From positions 62,001 through 126,000 of the forward strand of contig NZ_MDVN01000001.1 of the NCBI RefSeq assembly GCF_002741945.1: DNA of 64,000 bases. Direction: 5' to 3'. The stretch comes from Gaetbulibacter sp. 4G1 (GTDB taxonomy: Bacteria > Bacteroidota > Bacteroidia > Flavobacteriales > Flavobacteriaceae). This document shows, one piece after another, positions 29,053 to 37,709 of the stretch. A program made the position numbers and the translations under genes. How positions within the stretch are numbered: the stretch's first letter is position 1; each line of letters opens with the position of its first letter. The notes below the pieces were generated by a model, which saw nothing but the letters and a program-made list of their open reading frames with translations, searched no databases and was not told the origin of the DNA.

Positions 29053-29256
29053 ATGAAAACTAAAATTTTTGTTACCCTTATGTTAACTGCTGGTTTATTA
29101 GCTGGAAGCTCTGCTATTAAAGTAGATGTATGCCACAATGTGGATAATAATCCACATGTAATTAATATTGCATTACCAGCAGCAGTCATGCACTTAATTC
29201 AACATTCTGGAGATTCGCTAGGAAATTGTAGCTCTGGAGAAGAAAGTAGTAAATAA
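29053..29256 (+). CDS. Small secreted protein with paired Cys and His residues
   Basis: This 67-residue protein has a clear Sec signal peptide (residues 1-21, ending GSSA). The mature ~46-residue part has VDVCHNVDNNPHVINIALPA (C27, H28, H35) and MHLIQHSGDSLGNC (H47, H51, C59). The pattern C-H-x(6)-H and H-x(3)-H-x(7)-C resembles a short motif found near the ends of larger secreted Bacteroidota proteins (my recollection), here alone. Two cysteines could form one disulfide, and the histidines could bind metal. It is monocistronic with a strong terminator. Confidence 0.65.
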   Translation: MKTKIFVTLMLTAGLLAGSSAIKVDVCHNVDNNPHVINIALPAAVMHLIQHSGDSLGNCSSGEESSK

Positions 29257-29261
29257 AGAAT

Positions 29262-29297
29262 AAAAAAAGGCTTTGAATTAATTCAAAGCCTTTTTTT
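29262..29297. terminator. Bidirectional terminator, 36-nt perfect palindrome
   Basis: AAAAAAAGGCTTTGAATT is followed by its exact reverse complement. It lies between the small secreted protein (plus) and the permease (minus), reaches the permease stop codon and serves both. Confidence 0.9.
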
Positions 29298-30531
29298 ATT
29301 CAAACCTTATTGCTTTTACTGGCGATATTTTTGTAATAATGTATGAAGGTACTAAAAGCATTAGTAAACATAAGATTAGTGTTCCTATGTTTAAAGCCAC
29401 AATATAACCTAAACTTATAAAAACTGGTGCTTCAGTAACGTAATACGTTTCTACTGGAAGCTCTATTAACTTAAAATATTTTTGTGCAAATAATAATCCT
29501 AATCCTAAAATATTCCCCCATAGCAATCCTAGAAAAATAAGGTATGACGCATTGTAAATAAATAGTTTGCGAATGCTAAAATTATTACTCCCTAAAGCTT
29601 TTAAAACACCAATCATTTGAGTACGCTCTAATATTAAAACTAGCAATGCAGTTATCATGTTAATACCAGCTACAAGTATCATAATACCAATGATACCGTA
29701 AATATTTTTATCAAAAATTTTAATCCACTCTAAAATAGAGTAATATTTATCTGCTATTGTTTGCGTGTTTAATGTTGAAGGCGTGTTTTGGTAGATTTCT
29801 ATACCTTTTCTTTGTAGTTCGCTGTAATCATTTATAAAAACCTCAAAGCCTCCTATTTCGTCTTCTTTCCATTTATTGATGCGCTGTAAATGACGAATGT
29901 CTCCTATTAAATAAGTAGCATCAAAATCTTGAAACCCCGAGTTATAAATACCTGTAATTGTATATGTAATAATATTTGGTAGCTTATTAGGATCTTCCTT
30001 CTTAAAAATCATTTGAAATTTGTCTCCCAATTTAAATTGCAGTCGATTTGCTAAATACTTAGATATTAAAACCTCTTCGTTTCGTTTACTGTTATAATCT
30101 GGAAGCTTACCTTCAACTAAAAAATCTTTGAAATAGCTCCAGTTATAATCTGCCCCAACACCTTTTAAAATGGCACCTTCAAAATCGGTTTCTGTACGTA
30201 TAACACCAAACTTTGTAGCTACAACTTGAATATGACTAATACCTTCAACCGATTTAAACTCTGGATAAAACTCTTGATTTTTTGATATAGGAAATACGCT
30301 TTCTTGCGAGTTATTACTATCGTAATATGTAATATTTACATGCCCATTAAAGGCTACAACTTTATCGCGAATTTTTTGTTGCAAACCAATTCCTGTCGCA
30401 ATAGCAACCATCATTACAACCATGCCTACAGCAATTGCAGCTATTCCAATTTTTATTATTGGTGCCGAAATACTACTTTTATACGCTTTACTACCAATAA
30501 TGCGTTTAGCTATAAAAAACTCGTAATTCAA
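29296..30531 (-). CDS. ABC transporter permease, LolC/LolE or MacB type (FtsX-like)
   Basis: This 411-residue inner-membrane protein has TM1 at residues ~25-48, a ~220-residue periplasmic domain and three C-terminal TMs (~278-300, 322-345, 370-395), ending in SPVKAIRFE as is usual for FtsX-like permeases. Such proteins work with an ATPase to extract lipoproteins or export substrates. The start is TTG: the family N-terminus (NYEFFIAKRIIGSKAY) begins right there. No ATPase gene is adjacent. The FtsE-like ATPase at 42.7 kb is the only candidate in the window. Confidence 0.85.
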   Translation of the reverse strand: MNYEFFIAKRIIGSKAYKSSISAPIIKIGIAAIAVGMVVMMVAIATGIGLQQKIRDKVVAFNGHVNITYYDSNNSQESVFPISKNQEFYPEFKSVEGISHIQVVATKFGVIRTETDFEGAILKGVGADYNWSYFKDFLVEGKLPDYNSKRNEEVLISKYLANRLQFKLGDKFQMIFKKEDPNKLPNIITYTITGIYNSGFQDFDATYLIGDIRHLQRINKWKEDEIGGFEVFINDYSELQRKGIEIYQNTPSTLNTQTIADKYYSILEWIKIFDKNIYGIIGIMILVAGINMITALLVLILERTQMIGVLKALGSNNFSIRKLFIYNASYLIFLGLLWGNILGLGLLFAQKYFKLIELPVETYYVTEAPVFISLGYIVALNIGTLILCLLMLLVPSYIITKISPVKAIRFE

Positions 30532-30539
30532 TTTATATT

Positions 30540-31868
30540 ATGCTATTTAAAGGTTTCTTCAGTTTTAAATTTAATACACCTATATTAAGAGAACTTAATA
30601 CTATTACTAGGTTTTTTGTTAAATACCTATTATGGGCTTTCAAAAATACAGTTTTATTATTTGTTTTAGTAATGATTTCTTGCGGAAGTAAGTCTAAATC
30701 AAAAGACATTTCAAGTATAACAAACGATCACATCTTAAAATCAGTTGAGAATGAAAAAGCTATTATAGTTGGTGCAAACCAAACTGAAACTTATTTACCG
30801 CTAATAAACGGAAAACGTATAGGTATTGTTGCAAATCAAACTTCTGTTATATTTAAGGCAGAAGGTGGAAGTTACACTCATTTAGTAGATTCATTAATAA
30901 CTTTAAACGTAGATATTAAAAAAGTATTTGCTCCAGAACATGGGTTCCGTGGTACTGCAGATGCTGGTGAAAAGATAAAAGATGGTGTTGATACTAAAAC
31001 TAATTTACCTATACTTTCACTACATGGTAAAAGCAGAAAACCATCAAAAGAACAGCTAGCTGATATTGATATTATGATTTTTGACATACAAGACGTTGGC
31101 GCTCGCTTTTATACCTATATATCTACTTTGCATTATATTATGGAGGCCTGTGCTGAAGCAAAAATTCCGTTGTTAATTTTTGATAGACCAAATCCAAACG
31201 GGCATTATGTTGATGGTCCAACTTTAGAAATTGAAAATAAAAGCTTCCTTGGAATGCATACTATTCCATTAGTACATGGTATGACTATCGGCGAATATGC
31301 TCATATGCTAAATGGAGAAGGGTGGCTAACAGATCAATTAAAATGTAATATTACTGTCATACCTGTTAAGCATTATACACACAATACATTTTATAGCTTA
31401 CCTATTAGACCTTCTCCTAATTTACCAAACGATCAATCTATAAAACTGTACCCAAGTTTAGGGCTTTTTGAAGGTACAAATGTAAATGCTGGACGTGGTA
31501 CAGAGTTTCAATTTCAACGTTATGGTGCTCCTTTTTTAGATAAAGAAAATCTTAAGTTTACCTATACACCTATTCCTAATTTTGGAGCAAAACACCCAAA
31601 ACATAAAAACAAACTTTGTTATGGTGAAGATTTAAAAGATGAGGATGTTGAAGGAGTTATGACCTTAAAATGGATTATTAAAGCTTATAAAAATTCAACT
31701 GATAAATCTTTGTTTTTCCTTACTGAAGGTTTCACAAAACATGCTGGCTCAGACAAATTACAAAAACAAATTGAAGCTGGTTGGAGTGAAAAAGCGATTA
31801 AAGAAACGTGGCAAGAAGATTTAAATGCGTTTAAAAAAATTCGTGAAAAATATTTAATTTATGATTAA
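30540..31868 (+). CDS. DUF1343 protein, NamZ-like exo-beta-N-acetylmuramidase, lipoprotein
   Basis: This 442-residue protein has the DUF1343 domain, whose characterised member NamZ removes terminal MurNAc from peptidoglycan fragments. Visible family blocks are GIVANQTSVIF, VFAPEHGFRGTADAGE, DVGARFYTYISTLHYIMEA, DRPNPNGHYVDGP and PNLPNDQSIKLYPSLGLFEG. A hydrophobic segment ends in LVMISC (C48), a lipobox, but about 30 residues precede it, unusually long for a lipoprotein signal. The ATG is only 8 bp from the divergent permease start, so its promoter must lie inside the permease gene or the true start is a non-ATG codon downstream. Confidence 0.88.
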   Translation: MLFKGFFSFKFNTPILRELNTITRFFVKYLLWAFKNTVLLFVLVMISCGSKSKSKDISSITNDHILKSVENEKAIIVGANQTETYLPLINGKRIGIVANQTSVIFKAEGGSYTHLVDSLITLNVDIKKVFAPEHGFRGTADAGEKIKDGVDTKTNLPILSLHGKSRKPSKEQLADIDIMIFDIQDVGARFYTYISTLHYIMEACAEAKIPLLIFDRPNPNGHYVDGPTLEIENKSFLGMHTIPLVHGMTIGEYAHMLNGEGWLTDQLKCNITVIPVKHYTHNTFYSLPIRPSPNLPNDQSIKLYPSLGLFEGTNVNAGRGTEFQFQRYGAPFLDKENLKFTYTPIPNFGAKHPKHKNKLCYGEDLKDEDVEGVMTLKWIIKAYKNSTDKSLFFLTEGFTKHAGSDKLQKQIEAGWSEKAIKETWQEDLNAFKKIREKYLIYD

Positions 31869-31917
31869 CAAATCTACGCTTCTATAATACTAGGTAGATT
31901 GTGTTTGAAATAACATC

Positions 31918-32799
31918 TTATTTGTAAAGCAAATTTATCAACCTATCTGGATAGTCTGTAATAATTCCATCTACATTAAGCTCAATAACTTTCTTTAAAT
32001 CCTCAACTGAATTAACCGTCCATGGAATCACTTGAAAATTTTTAGTTTTTAAATCCCTTACCAGCTTATCATTTAAAAGTTTATAATCTGGGCTTATAAT
32101 TTCTGGCAAAAAACTCATCGAAGAGAGCTTCCCAAAAACATCTTCATTAGCTCCAATTAAAAGGGCAACTTTCATTTTTGGAGATTGTTTTCTAGTTTCT
32201 TCTAAAACTCTTAAATCAAAGCTTTGAATATTAGTAGTTTTAAAAACTTGGTTGTTATTTACCACCCTCAAAACCAGAGCAACAAAATCTTTTGGACTTG
32301 GTGTAAATATTCCATCGAAACTAGGTTTAGATTTAACTTCAATGTTGAACTTGATTTTTGGGTTTAGTTTTTTAGAGGTTTTTATTACCTCATCTAAAGA
32401 TGGTTTATATGTTTTAAGCTTTTGTTGCTTTGTAAATCTTGGATGAAATTTTGTACCACAATCAAACTGCTTAATACTATCAAAAGTCATTTGATATAAG
32501 TTATATTTTTTGTCATAATCTTCAGCTATTTCAAATCCATTCATATCTAAACAATTGGTTCTACTCATAAAAGGCTCATGAGATACCACAACAATATTAT
32601 CTTTAGAAATTGCAACATCCAACTCAATAGTATGGACACCTAATTCTATGGCTTTCTTAAAAGCTTCAAGCGTGTTTTCAGGCATCAAACCACGACAACC
32701 TCTATGTCCTTGAATTTCTATAATTTTTGTTGATTCGCATTCCATAACGAAAAATAAAAGGAAGTAAAAGAAGATTAGTTTTAACTTATTATTCATCAT
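31918..32799 (-). CDS. Glycerophosphodiester phosphodiesterase family protein, exported
   Basis: This 293-residue TIM-barrel hydrolase releases glycerol 3-phosphate from glycerophosphodiesters. GHRGCRGLMPENTLEAF (H32), the metal motif ELDVAISKDNIVVVSHEP and the C-terminal VDGIITDYPDRL are intact. A hydrophobic N-terminus (residues 7-19) precedes Cys21. The lipobox is poor (VMEC), so lipidation is uncertain but export is likely. Its ATG overlaps the TAA of the upstream hydroxylase (TAATG), so they are coupled. Confidence 0.9.
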   Translation of the reverse strand: MMNNKLKLIFFYFLLFFVMECESTKIIEIQGHRGCRGLMPENTLEAFKKAIELGVHTIELDVAISKDNIVVVSHEPFMSRTNCLDMNGFEIAEDYDKKYNLYQMTFDSIKQFDCGTKFHPRFTKQQKLKTYKPSLDEVIKTSKKLNPKIKFNIEVKSKPSFDGIFTPSPKDFVALVLRVVNNNQVFKTTNIQSFDLRVLEETRKQSPKMKVALLIGANEDVFGKLSSMSFLPEIISPDYKLLNDKLVRDLKTKNFQVIPWTVNSVEDLKKVIELNVDGIITDYPDRLINLLYK

Positions 32800-33635
32800 T
32801 AATGATCTACAGTTTCAGTTGGTTTTCTGTATTTCTGAAAAGGCTGTTTCAATAAATCTTTAATATTACTATTTTCTTTTTCATCAGGGAAAACATCAAC
32901 ACCATATACAATTTTATCAGTATCTAATTCCATGTATGTGCCAAATAACCTATCCCAAACCGAAAAAATATTTCCGTAGTTAGAATCTGTATATGGCATT
33001 TTATAATGATGATGCACCTTGTGCATATCTGGAGATACCAATACGTAGCTTATTAATTTATCAACCCTTTTGGGCAGCTTAATGTTTGAATGACTAAACT
33101 GTGTTGCAACAATTGATAATGATTGGTAAAGCATAACAATACCTATTGGAGCACCAATAACAATAACTCCAATTAATGTAAATGTATAACGAATAACACT
33201 CTCAATAGGGTGATGCCTGTTAGCTGTAGTAGCGTCAACTTTATGATCAGAATGATGTACTAAATGTACCATCCATAACGGTGGGACTTTATGCTCTATT
33301 AAATGTGGTAAATAAGCTCCAAAAAAGTCCATTAAAAAAACGCCAATAACAACATATAAACCTAACGACATCTCTGGTAACCAATTTAAAATTCCAAAAT
33401 TACTGGCAATTGCCCAATCAGAAGAAATTAATAAAAGAAATGCCATAGGTAAATTAACAAGTATAGTTGTTATTGTAAAAAATATGTTAGGAACAGCATG
33501 TTTCCATTTTTTATAATTAAAATTAAACAAAGGCATTGCACCTTCTAAAAGCCAGAAAAAAGTTAAACCTCCTACGATAATAATACCACGATGAAGCGGT
33601 GGAATAGATTCAAAATATTGCAATAAAGTTTCCAA
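32799..33635 (-). CDS. Sterol desaturase / fatty acid hydroxylase family protein
   Basis: This 278-residue integral membrane di-iron oxygenase shows the histidine clusters HLIEH, HLVHHSDH, NRHHP and HKVHHHY, which bind two irons. Four to five hydrophobic segments surround them. Substrates of bacterial members include fatty acids, ornithine lipids and carotenoids, and this one cannot be assigned. The start is TTG at 33635, since the next Met lies 30 codons in. It is translationally coupled to the glycerophosphodiesterase downstream, suggesting a lipid-turnover link. Confidence 0.85.
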   Translation of the reverse strand: METLLQYFESIPPLHRGIIIVGGLTFFWLLEGAMPLFNFNYKKWKHAVPNIFFTITTILVNLPMAFLLLISSDWAIASNFGILNWLPEMSLGLYVVIGVFLMDFFGAYLPHLIEHKVPPLWMVHLVHHSDHKVDATTANRHHPIESVIRYTFTLIGVIVIGAPIGIVMLYQSLSIVATQFSHSNIKLPKRVDKLISYVLVSPDMHKVHHHYKMPYTDSNYGNIFSVWDRLFGTYMELDTDKIVYGVDVFPDEKENSNIKDLLKQPFQKYRKPTETVDH

Positions 33636-33677
33636 TAGAAAAAAATTTAGATACTAAATATAATGAAAACTTAGAAG

Positions 33678-34172
33678 TTAAAGCTTAACTCTTTTTTTCA
33701 TTTCTTCAACAATATTATAAGCTGCAGGGCACATAGCAACATTTTTTAAAGTGAGATTAGAAATCTGTTGAAACTTTTTTCTGTCAGTATGGGGGAATTC
33801 TCTGCAAGCCTTGGGTCTTACCTCGTAAATAGAGCAGTAGTTATCAGCCCCTAAAAAAGTACATGGCACTTTTTGTAGCACATAATCGTTATCCTCATCA
33901 ACTCGTAAAAATTGATTTATAAACTGTTGTGGTTTTTGCTTAAAATGCTTCGATATTCTATTAATATCTTTATCTGTAAATAATGGCCCAGTAGTTTTGC
34001 AACAATTTGCACAAGCTAAACAATCCGTTTTCTCAAACTCTTCATCGTGTAGTTCTTGCATCACATAATCTAAATTCTTAGGTGGTTTCTTTTTAAGCTT
34101 CGCAAAGAATTTTTTGTTTTCGTTATGCTTATCTTTGGCGAGCTTTGGAAGATTATTTATGGTGTCTTGCAT
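33678..34172 (-). CDS. YkgJ family cysteine-cluster protein
   Basis: This 164-residue soluble protein has two cysteine clusters, DCLACANCCKTTGP and CTFLGADNYCSIYEVRPKACREFPH. These are the signature of the YkgJ/UPF0153 family, thought to bind zinc or an Fe-S centre. A Lys-rich N-terminus (residues 12-36) precedes them. The function is unknown. It is divergent from the methyltransferase with about 45 bp between the starts. Confidence 0.85.
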   Translation of the reverse strand: MQDTINNLPKLAKDKHNENKKFFAKLKKKPPKNLDYVMQELHDEEFEKTDCLACANCCKTTGPLFTDKDINRISKHFKQKPQQFINQFLRVDEDNDYVLQKVPCTFLGADNYCSIYEVRPKACREFPHTDRKKFQQISNLTLKNVAMCPAAYNIVEEMKKRVKL

Positions 34173-34217
34173 GGTGTAAAAATACTATAATTTATGAGAT
34201 GCTGAAACAAGTTTAGC

Positions 34218-34931
34218 ATGACAAAATTAATTATGAAAGACCTTTTTGGAAACGCTATATTAGATTATCAAAACGGAAATTATACCGAGGATATTATTAC
34301 ATCAACTAGTATTTCTGATGAAGATGTATTGCCCCTTCCCTACTTGTTTCGCGATTTTGAAGACATGCCAAAACTCGAGAAGAAAGCTTTAAAATTGGCA
34401 AAAGGTTTGATTTTAGATGTGGGTTGTGGAGCAGGAAGTCATAGTTTATATTTACAAGAAAAAGGGTTCAAAGTAAAAGCTATTGATATTTCAAAAGGAG
34501 CAACAGAAGTTAGCAAACAACGTGGGGTTATAAATGCTGTAGAAAGAGGTGTTTTAGATGAATCTGGAACATTTGACACCATTTTATTATTAATGAATGG
34601 CACTGGAATATTTCAACAAATGTCTATGGTCTCAAAGCATTTATTACATTTAAAAAATCTACTTAAAACAAATGGACAAATTTTAATTGATTCTTCTGAC
34701 ATTAAATATATGTTTGAAGACAAAGATGGTGGTTTCTGGATAGATACTAATGCAAATTATTATGGTGAACTCGATTATTTCTTGTCATATAAAGGCGAAA
34801 AAGAAGTGCCAATGAAATGGTTGTATTTAGATTTTAATACTCTATTGACAGCTTGCATTTCTGTTGGGCTTAAATGTGAACTGGTTTTAGAAGGCGAGCA
34901 TTTTGATTATTTGGCGAGAATAACAAACTGA
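34218..34931 (+). CDS. Class I SAM-dependent methyltransferase
   Basis: This 237-residue protein has the SAM-binding motif LILDVGCGAGSHSLYLQEKG (about residues 69-88). The acidic loop KAIDISKGATEV and a post-motif region TILLLMNGTGIFQQM follow. The substrate is unknown. A second ATG lies 8 codons in (MKDLFGNAILDYQNG), which is the more usual beginning for this family and may be the real start at 34233. It ends 3 bp before the convergent phosphatase-like gene. Confidence 0.8.
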   Translation: MTKLIMKDLFGNAILDYQNGNYTEDIITSTSISDEDVLPLPYLFRDFEDMPKLEKKALKLAKGLILDVGCGAGSHSLYLQEKGFKVKAIDISKGATEVSKQRGVINAVERGVLDESGTFDTILLLMNGTGIFQQMSMVSKHLLHLKNLLKTNGQILIDSSDIKYMFEDKDGGFWIDTNANYYGELDYFLSYKGEKEVPMKWLYLDFNTLLTACISVGLKCELVLEGEHFDYLARITN

Positions 34932-34934
34932 GGT

Positions 34935-35402
34935 TTAGTTTTTAGGTAAAGACTCTATTAGTTTTTCTACTTTCTCTTTTATAGCATCTTTTGCTACATT
35001 ATAATCTTTACTTATTGATGGCGTGCCATTCCATTGTTCATCACTTAGTTGATTAGAATCATTATTTGTTGGTAAATTACAATCAAAAGTTACTGTTTTG
35101 TAGGCTTTTTTAATATCGTATAAATCAACTTTTTTTGGTTTCCAAGCTTCTACATCAAAGCCATCATTCTTTAAACCTAAAATCGTTTCTTTAGTTAAAA
35201 GACTATCAGGCTCTGTTCCCCTAAAAACAGCATGATACTTTAAATTTTGTTCTTTAGATAATTTATTAAAATATGCTGCTGCAATAGGGCTTCTGGCGGC
35301 CCCATGAGTACAAACAAACAAAATTTCCTTAGAAGCTTCTTCTTGTTTACAGTTAAACAAAACCCCTAATACAAAAAAAATAATAATTATTTTTTTTAAC
35401 AT
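34935..35402 (-). CDS. Low-molecular-weight phosphatase / arsenate-reductase-fold protein with lipoprotein signal
   Basis: This 155-residue protein carries the phosphatase loop ILFVCTHGAARSPIA, with C31-x5-R37, the catalytic motif of LMW protein tyrosine phosphatases and thioredoxin-linked arsenate reductases. A hydrophobic leader (residues 4-16) ends in LFNC (C18), predicting a lipoprotein outside the cytoplasm, which is unusual since the known families are cytosolic. The C-terminal acid loop (usually DPY/DPF) is not obvious; the nearest is SKDYNVAKD. No ars genes are nearby. It is co-directional with the amidohydrolase 3 bp upstream. Catalytic role is unproven. Confidence 0.75.
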   Translation of the reverse strand: MLKKIIIIFFVLGVLFNCKQEEASKEILFVCTHGAARSPIAAAYFNKLSKEQNLKYHAVFRGTEPDSLLTKETILGLKNDGFDVEAWKPKKVDLYDIKKAYKTVTFDCNLPTNNDSNQLSDEQWNGTPSISKDYNVAKDAIKEKVEKLIESLPKN

Positions 35403-35405
35403 AAT

Positions 35406-37019
35406 TTAAAGAGTTACCCCATTAATAAACGTATTAATCACTTTTATATTAGGAATTTCAGAAACTTCAACCGTCATAATATCCTTATCTAAAATGATAA
35501 AATCAGCAAATTTACCAGCTTCAATACTGCCTTTTTCGTCTTCTTCAAAATTTGAATAAGCCCCCCAAATCGTCATACCCTTTAAAGTTTCTTCCCTACT
35601 TAAAGCATTTTCTATTTGATACCCTTCTTCTGGGTATCCCTTTAAATCTTGTCTTGCAACTGCAGCGTAAAATGTGTAAAATGGACTTACATACTCCACA
35701 GGGAAATCAGTTCCTAAAGCCACTTTTCCATGTTTATTTAATAAGTTTTTATAAGCATAAGCTCCTTTAATACGTTTGCTACCAAGTCTATCTTCTGCCC
35801 AATACATATCGCTTGTAGCATGAGTTGGTTGTACTGATGGAATAATATCATCAAACAAATCAAAATCTTCTGATGAAATAACTTGTGCGTGTTCAATACG
35901 CCAGCGTCTATTGGACTTTTTATGTAATACTTCTTTATAAATTTGTAAAACAGCATGATTTGCGGAGTCACCAATAGCATGAGTATTCATTTGGTATTCT
36001 GAATTTGCAATTGCTTTAGCTGATGCTTTGAAAGTTTCTAAATCTGTAACTGGTAAACCTAAATGCTCTGGTTTATCACTATAAGGCTTGCGTAACAATG
36101 CCCCCCTTGAACCTAAAGCACCATCAGCATAAAATTTGAAGGATCTTACATTTAGTCTTTCGGTTTTTATAACGCCTTTACTTAAATAATAATCTAAATT
36201 TTTCTTTGATGCGGAAACCATAGCGTAAACACGCATTTTTAAATCACCTGCTTGTTGCAAACTATCAATAATTTCAATAGCTTCAATTCCTAAACCAGCA
36301 TCGTCAACCGTAGTGAGTCCATATCCTAAACAGATTTTTTGTGCCTCTAATAAAGCATTTGCTATATCTTTTTTTGTTGGCTTTGGCCAATAATTCATTA
36401 CTAATCCTTCAGCATTATCAACTAAAACTCCTGTTAATTCTCCTTTTTCAAGAACAATTTCGCCTCCATCTATCATGCTATTTTTAGTAACGTTTCCTAA
36501 ATTTAAAGCAGCCTGGTTACATAATATTGCATGACCATCTATTCTTGTTAAAGTGATTGGAATATCTGGAAATAATTCATCTAATTGTTTTTTATTAGGA
36601 TACTCTTTAACGCTCCAATCGTTTTGGTCCCATCCTCTACCTTTAATAAATTTTAGATTATGTTTCTTTTGAAAATCTACAACGCGTTGTACAACCTCAT
36701 CAAAACTAGTTGTGCCAACCAAATCTACTGCTTGCTGATTAAATCCTAATCCTAAAAAATGACAATGCGCATCAATAAAACCTGGCACTATAGTTTTCCC
36801 TTCTACATCAATTGTTTTTAAGGCTTCATATTTTGAAGACAAATCTTCTACATTTCCAACTTCTATAAATTTTCCGTCTTTAATTGCAAAAGTTGTTGCC
36901 GTTTCAAAATCATTATTTACTGTGTAAATATTAGCGTTTGTAACTATTAAATCAACTTGATGCTTTGTTGAACAACTAATTGTAATTAAGGTTAATAAAA
37001 GAATACTTAATTTTTGCAT
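35406..37019 (-). CDS. Exported amidohydrolase, YtcJ-like
   Basis: This 537-residue metal-dependent hydrolase of the amidohydrolase superfamily has the metal motif GFIDAHCHFLG (H85, H87) and then NTHAIGDSANH, RIEHAQ and GTDFPVEYVSPF near the C-terminus, as in YtcJ/NfdA proteins. Residues 1-16 are a lipoprotein signal ending TISC. The substrate (an N-substituted amide) is unknown. It is followed after 3 bp by the phosphatase-like lipoprotein, so the two exported proteins likely share an mRNA. Confidence 0.88.
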   Translation of the reverse strand: MQKLSILLLTLITISCSTKHQVDLIVTNANIYTVNNDFETATTFAIKDGKFIEVGNVEDLSSKYEALKTIDVEGKTIVPGFIDAHCHFLGLGFNQQAVDLVGTTSFDEVVQRVVDFQKKHNLKFIKGRGWDQNDWSVKEYPNKKQLDELFPDIPITLTRIDGHAILCNQAALNLGNVTKNSMIDGGEIVLEKGELTGVLVDNAEGLVMNYWPKPTKKDIANALLEAQKICLGYGLTTVDDAGLGIEAIEIIDSLQQAGDLKMRVYAMVSASKKNLDYYLSKGVIKTERLNVRSFKFYADGALGSRGALLRKPYSDKPEHLGLPVTDLETFKASAKAIANSEYQMNTHAIGDSANHAVLQIYKEVLHKKSNRRWRIEHAQVISSEDFDLFDDIIPSVQPTHATSDMYWAEDRLGSKRIKGAYAYKNLLNKHGKVALGTDFPVEYVSPFYTFYAAVARQDLKGYPEEGYQIENALSREETLKGMTIWGAYSNFEEDEKGSIEAGKFADFIILDKDIMTVEVSEIPNIKVINTFINGVTL

Positions 37020-37040
37020 GATGGTATTTTTTATAAAAAT

Positions 37041-37069
37041 AAAAAAAGCGTTCTTAAACGAACGCTTTT
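37041..37069 (-). terminator. Terminator after the DUF1287 gene
   Basis: AAAAGCGTTC and GAACGCTTTT form a perfect 10-bp stem with a 6-nt loop. On the minus strand seven T residues follow. It lies between the DUF1287 stop and the amidohydrolase start. Confidence 0.85.
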
Positions 37070-37086
37070 GTAAACTATTATTTATA

Positions 37087-37665
37087 CTAATCTATAAACC
37101 GGTAATGTCCAATAATTTTAAAATCAAAAAGACAATCTTCTAAAACTTGACCTGCGCCAATATTATGGACTATTAAGTTTCGTTTACCATCTTTAGATTT
37201 TTTATTAACTACAATTCCAATATGCGTTATCGCTCCTCTTAAATTCCAACAAACCACATCTCCTGGGAAATAATCATTTGCGTTTTGGGTAATTGGTTTT
37301 TCTGCCCCCTGACGTTTAAAATAGGTCATCAAATTAGGGACCCTGCGATGATCAATATTTTTGTCAGTAGTTTTTAGTCCCCATATTTTTGGATATATAT
37401 TAAAATTAGCCCTCATATCTTCATGAACTTCCTTTTGTAAATCAATACCCAGCTTTCTATATGCTCTAATTACTACATCGGTACATACTCCTTTATCTCT
37501 TGGCACATCTCCGTTAGGGTAGTCAATTGAAAAATAACTCGGGTCATATATAACTTTTTGATTTGTTAATTCTAAAGCAGCTTTCGAAAGGTTTAATACT
37601 TGTACATTACTTTGTGAAATACAAATATTACAAACGAAAAGGAATATGAAAAAAAGCTTTTTCAT
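37087..37665 (-). CDS. DUF1287 family secreted protein (NlpC/P60-like fold)
   Basis: This 192-residue protein has a signal peptide (residues 1-18, ending CISQS). The body contains YPNGDVPRDKGVCTDVVIRAYR, with C61 in the position of a catalytic cysteine. GDVVCWNLRGAITHIGIVV follows with the histidine, and the order is consistent with NlpC/P60 cysteine peptidases. The family is often proposed to act on cell-wall peptides, but activity is not demonstrated here. It is downstream of the barrel/TPR pair on the same strand, followed by a strong terminator. Confidence 0.82.
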   Translation of the reverse strand: MKKLFFIFLFVCNICISQSNVQVLNLSKAALELTNQKVIYDPSYFSIDYPNGDVPRDKGVCTDVVIRAYRKLGIDLQKEVHEDMRANFNIYPKIWGLKTTDKNIDHRRVPNLMTYFKRQGAEKPITQNANDYFPGDVVCWNLRGAITHIGIVVNKKSKDGKRNLIVHNIGAGQVLEDCLFDFKIIGHYRFID

Positions 37666-37709
37666 GAAAATATGAATTTCATTTTATGAGATACATCTTT
37701 TAGAGATAA

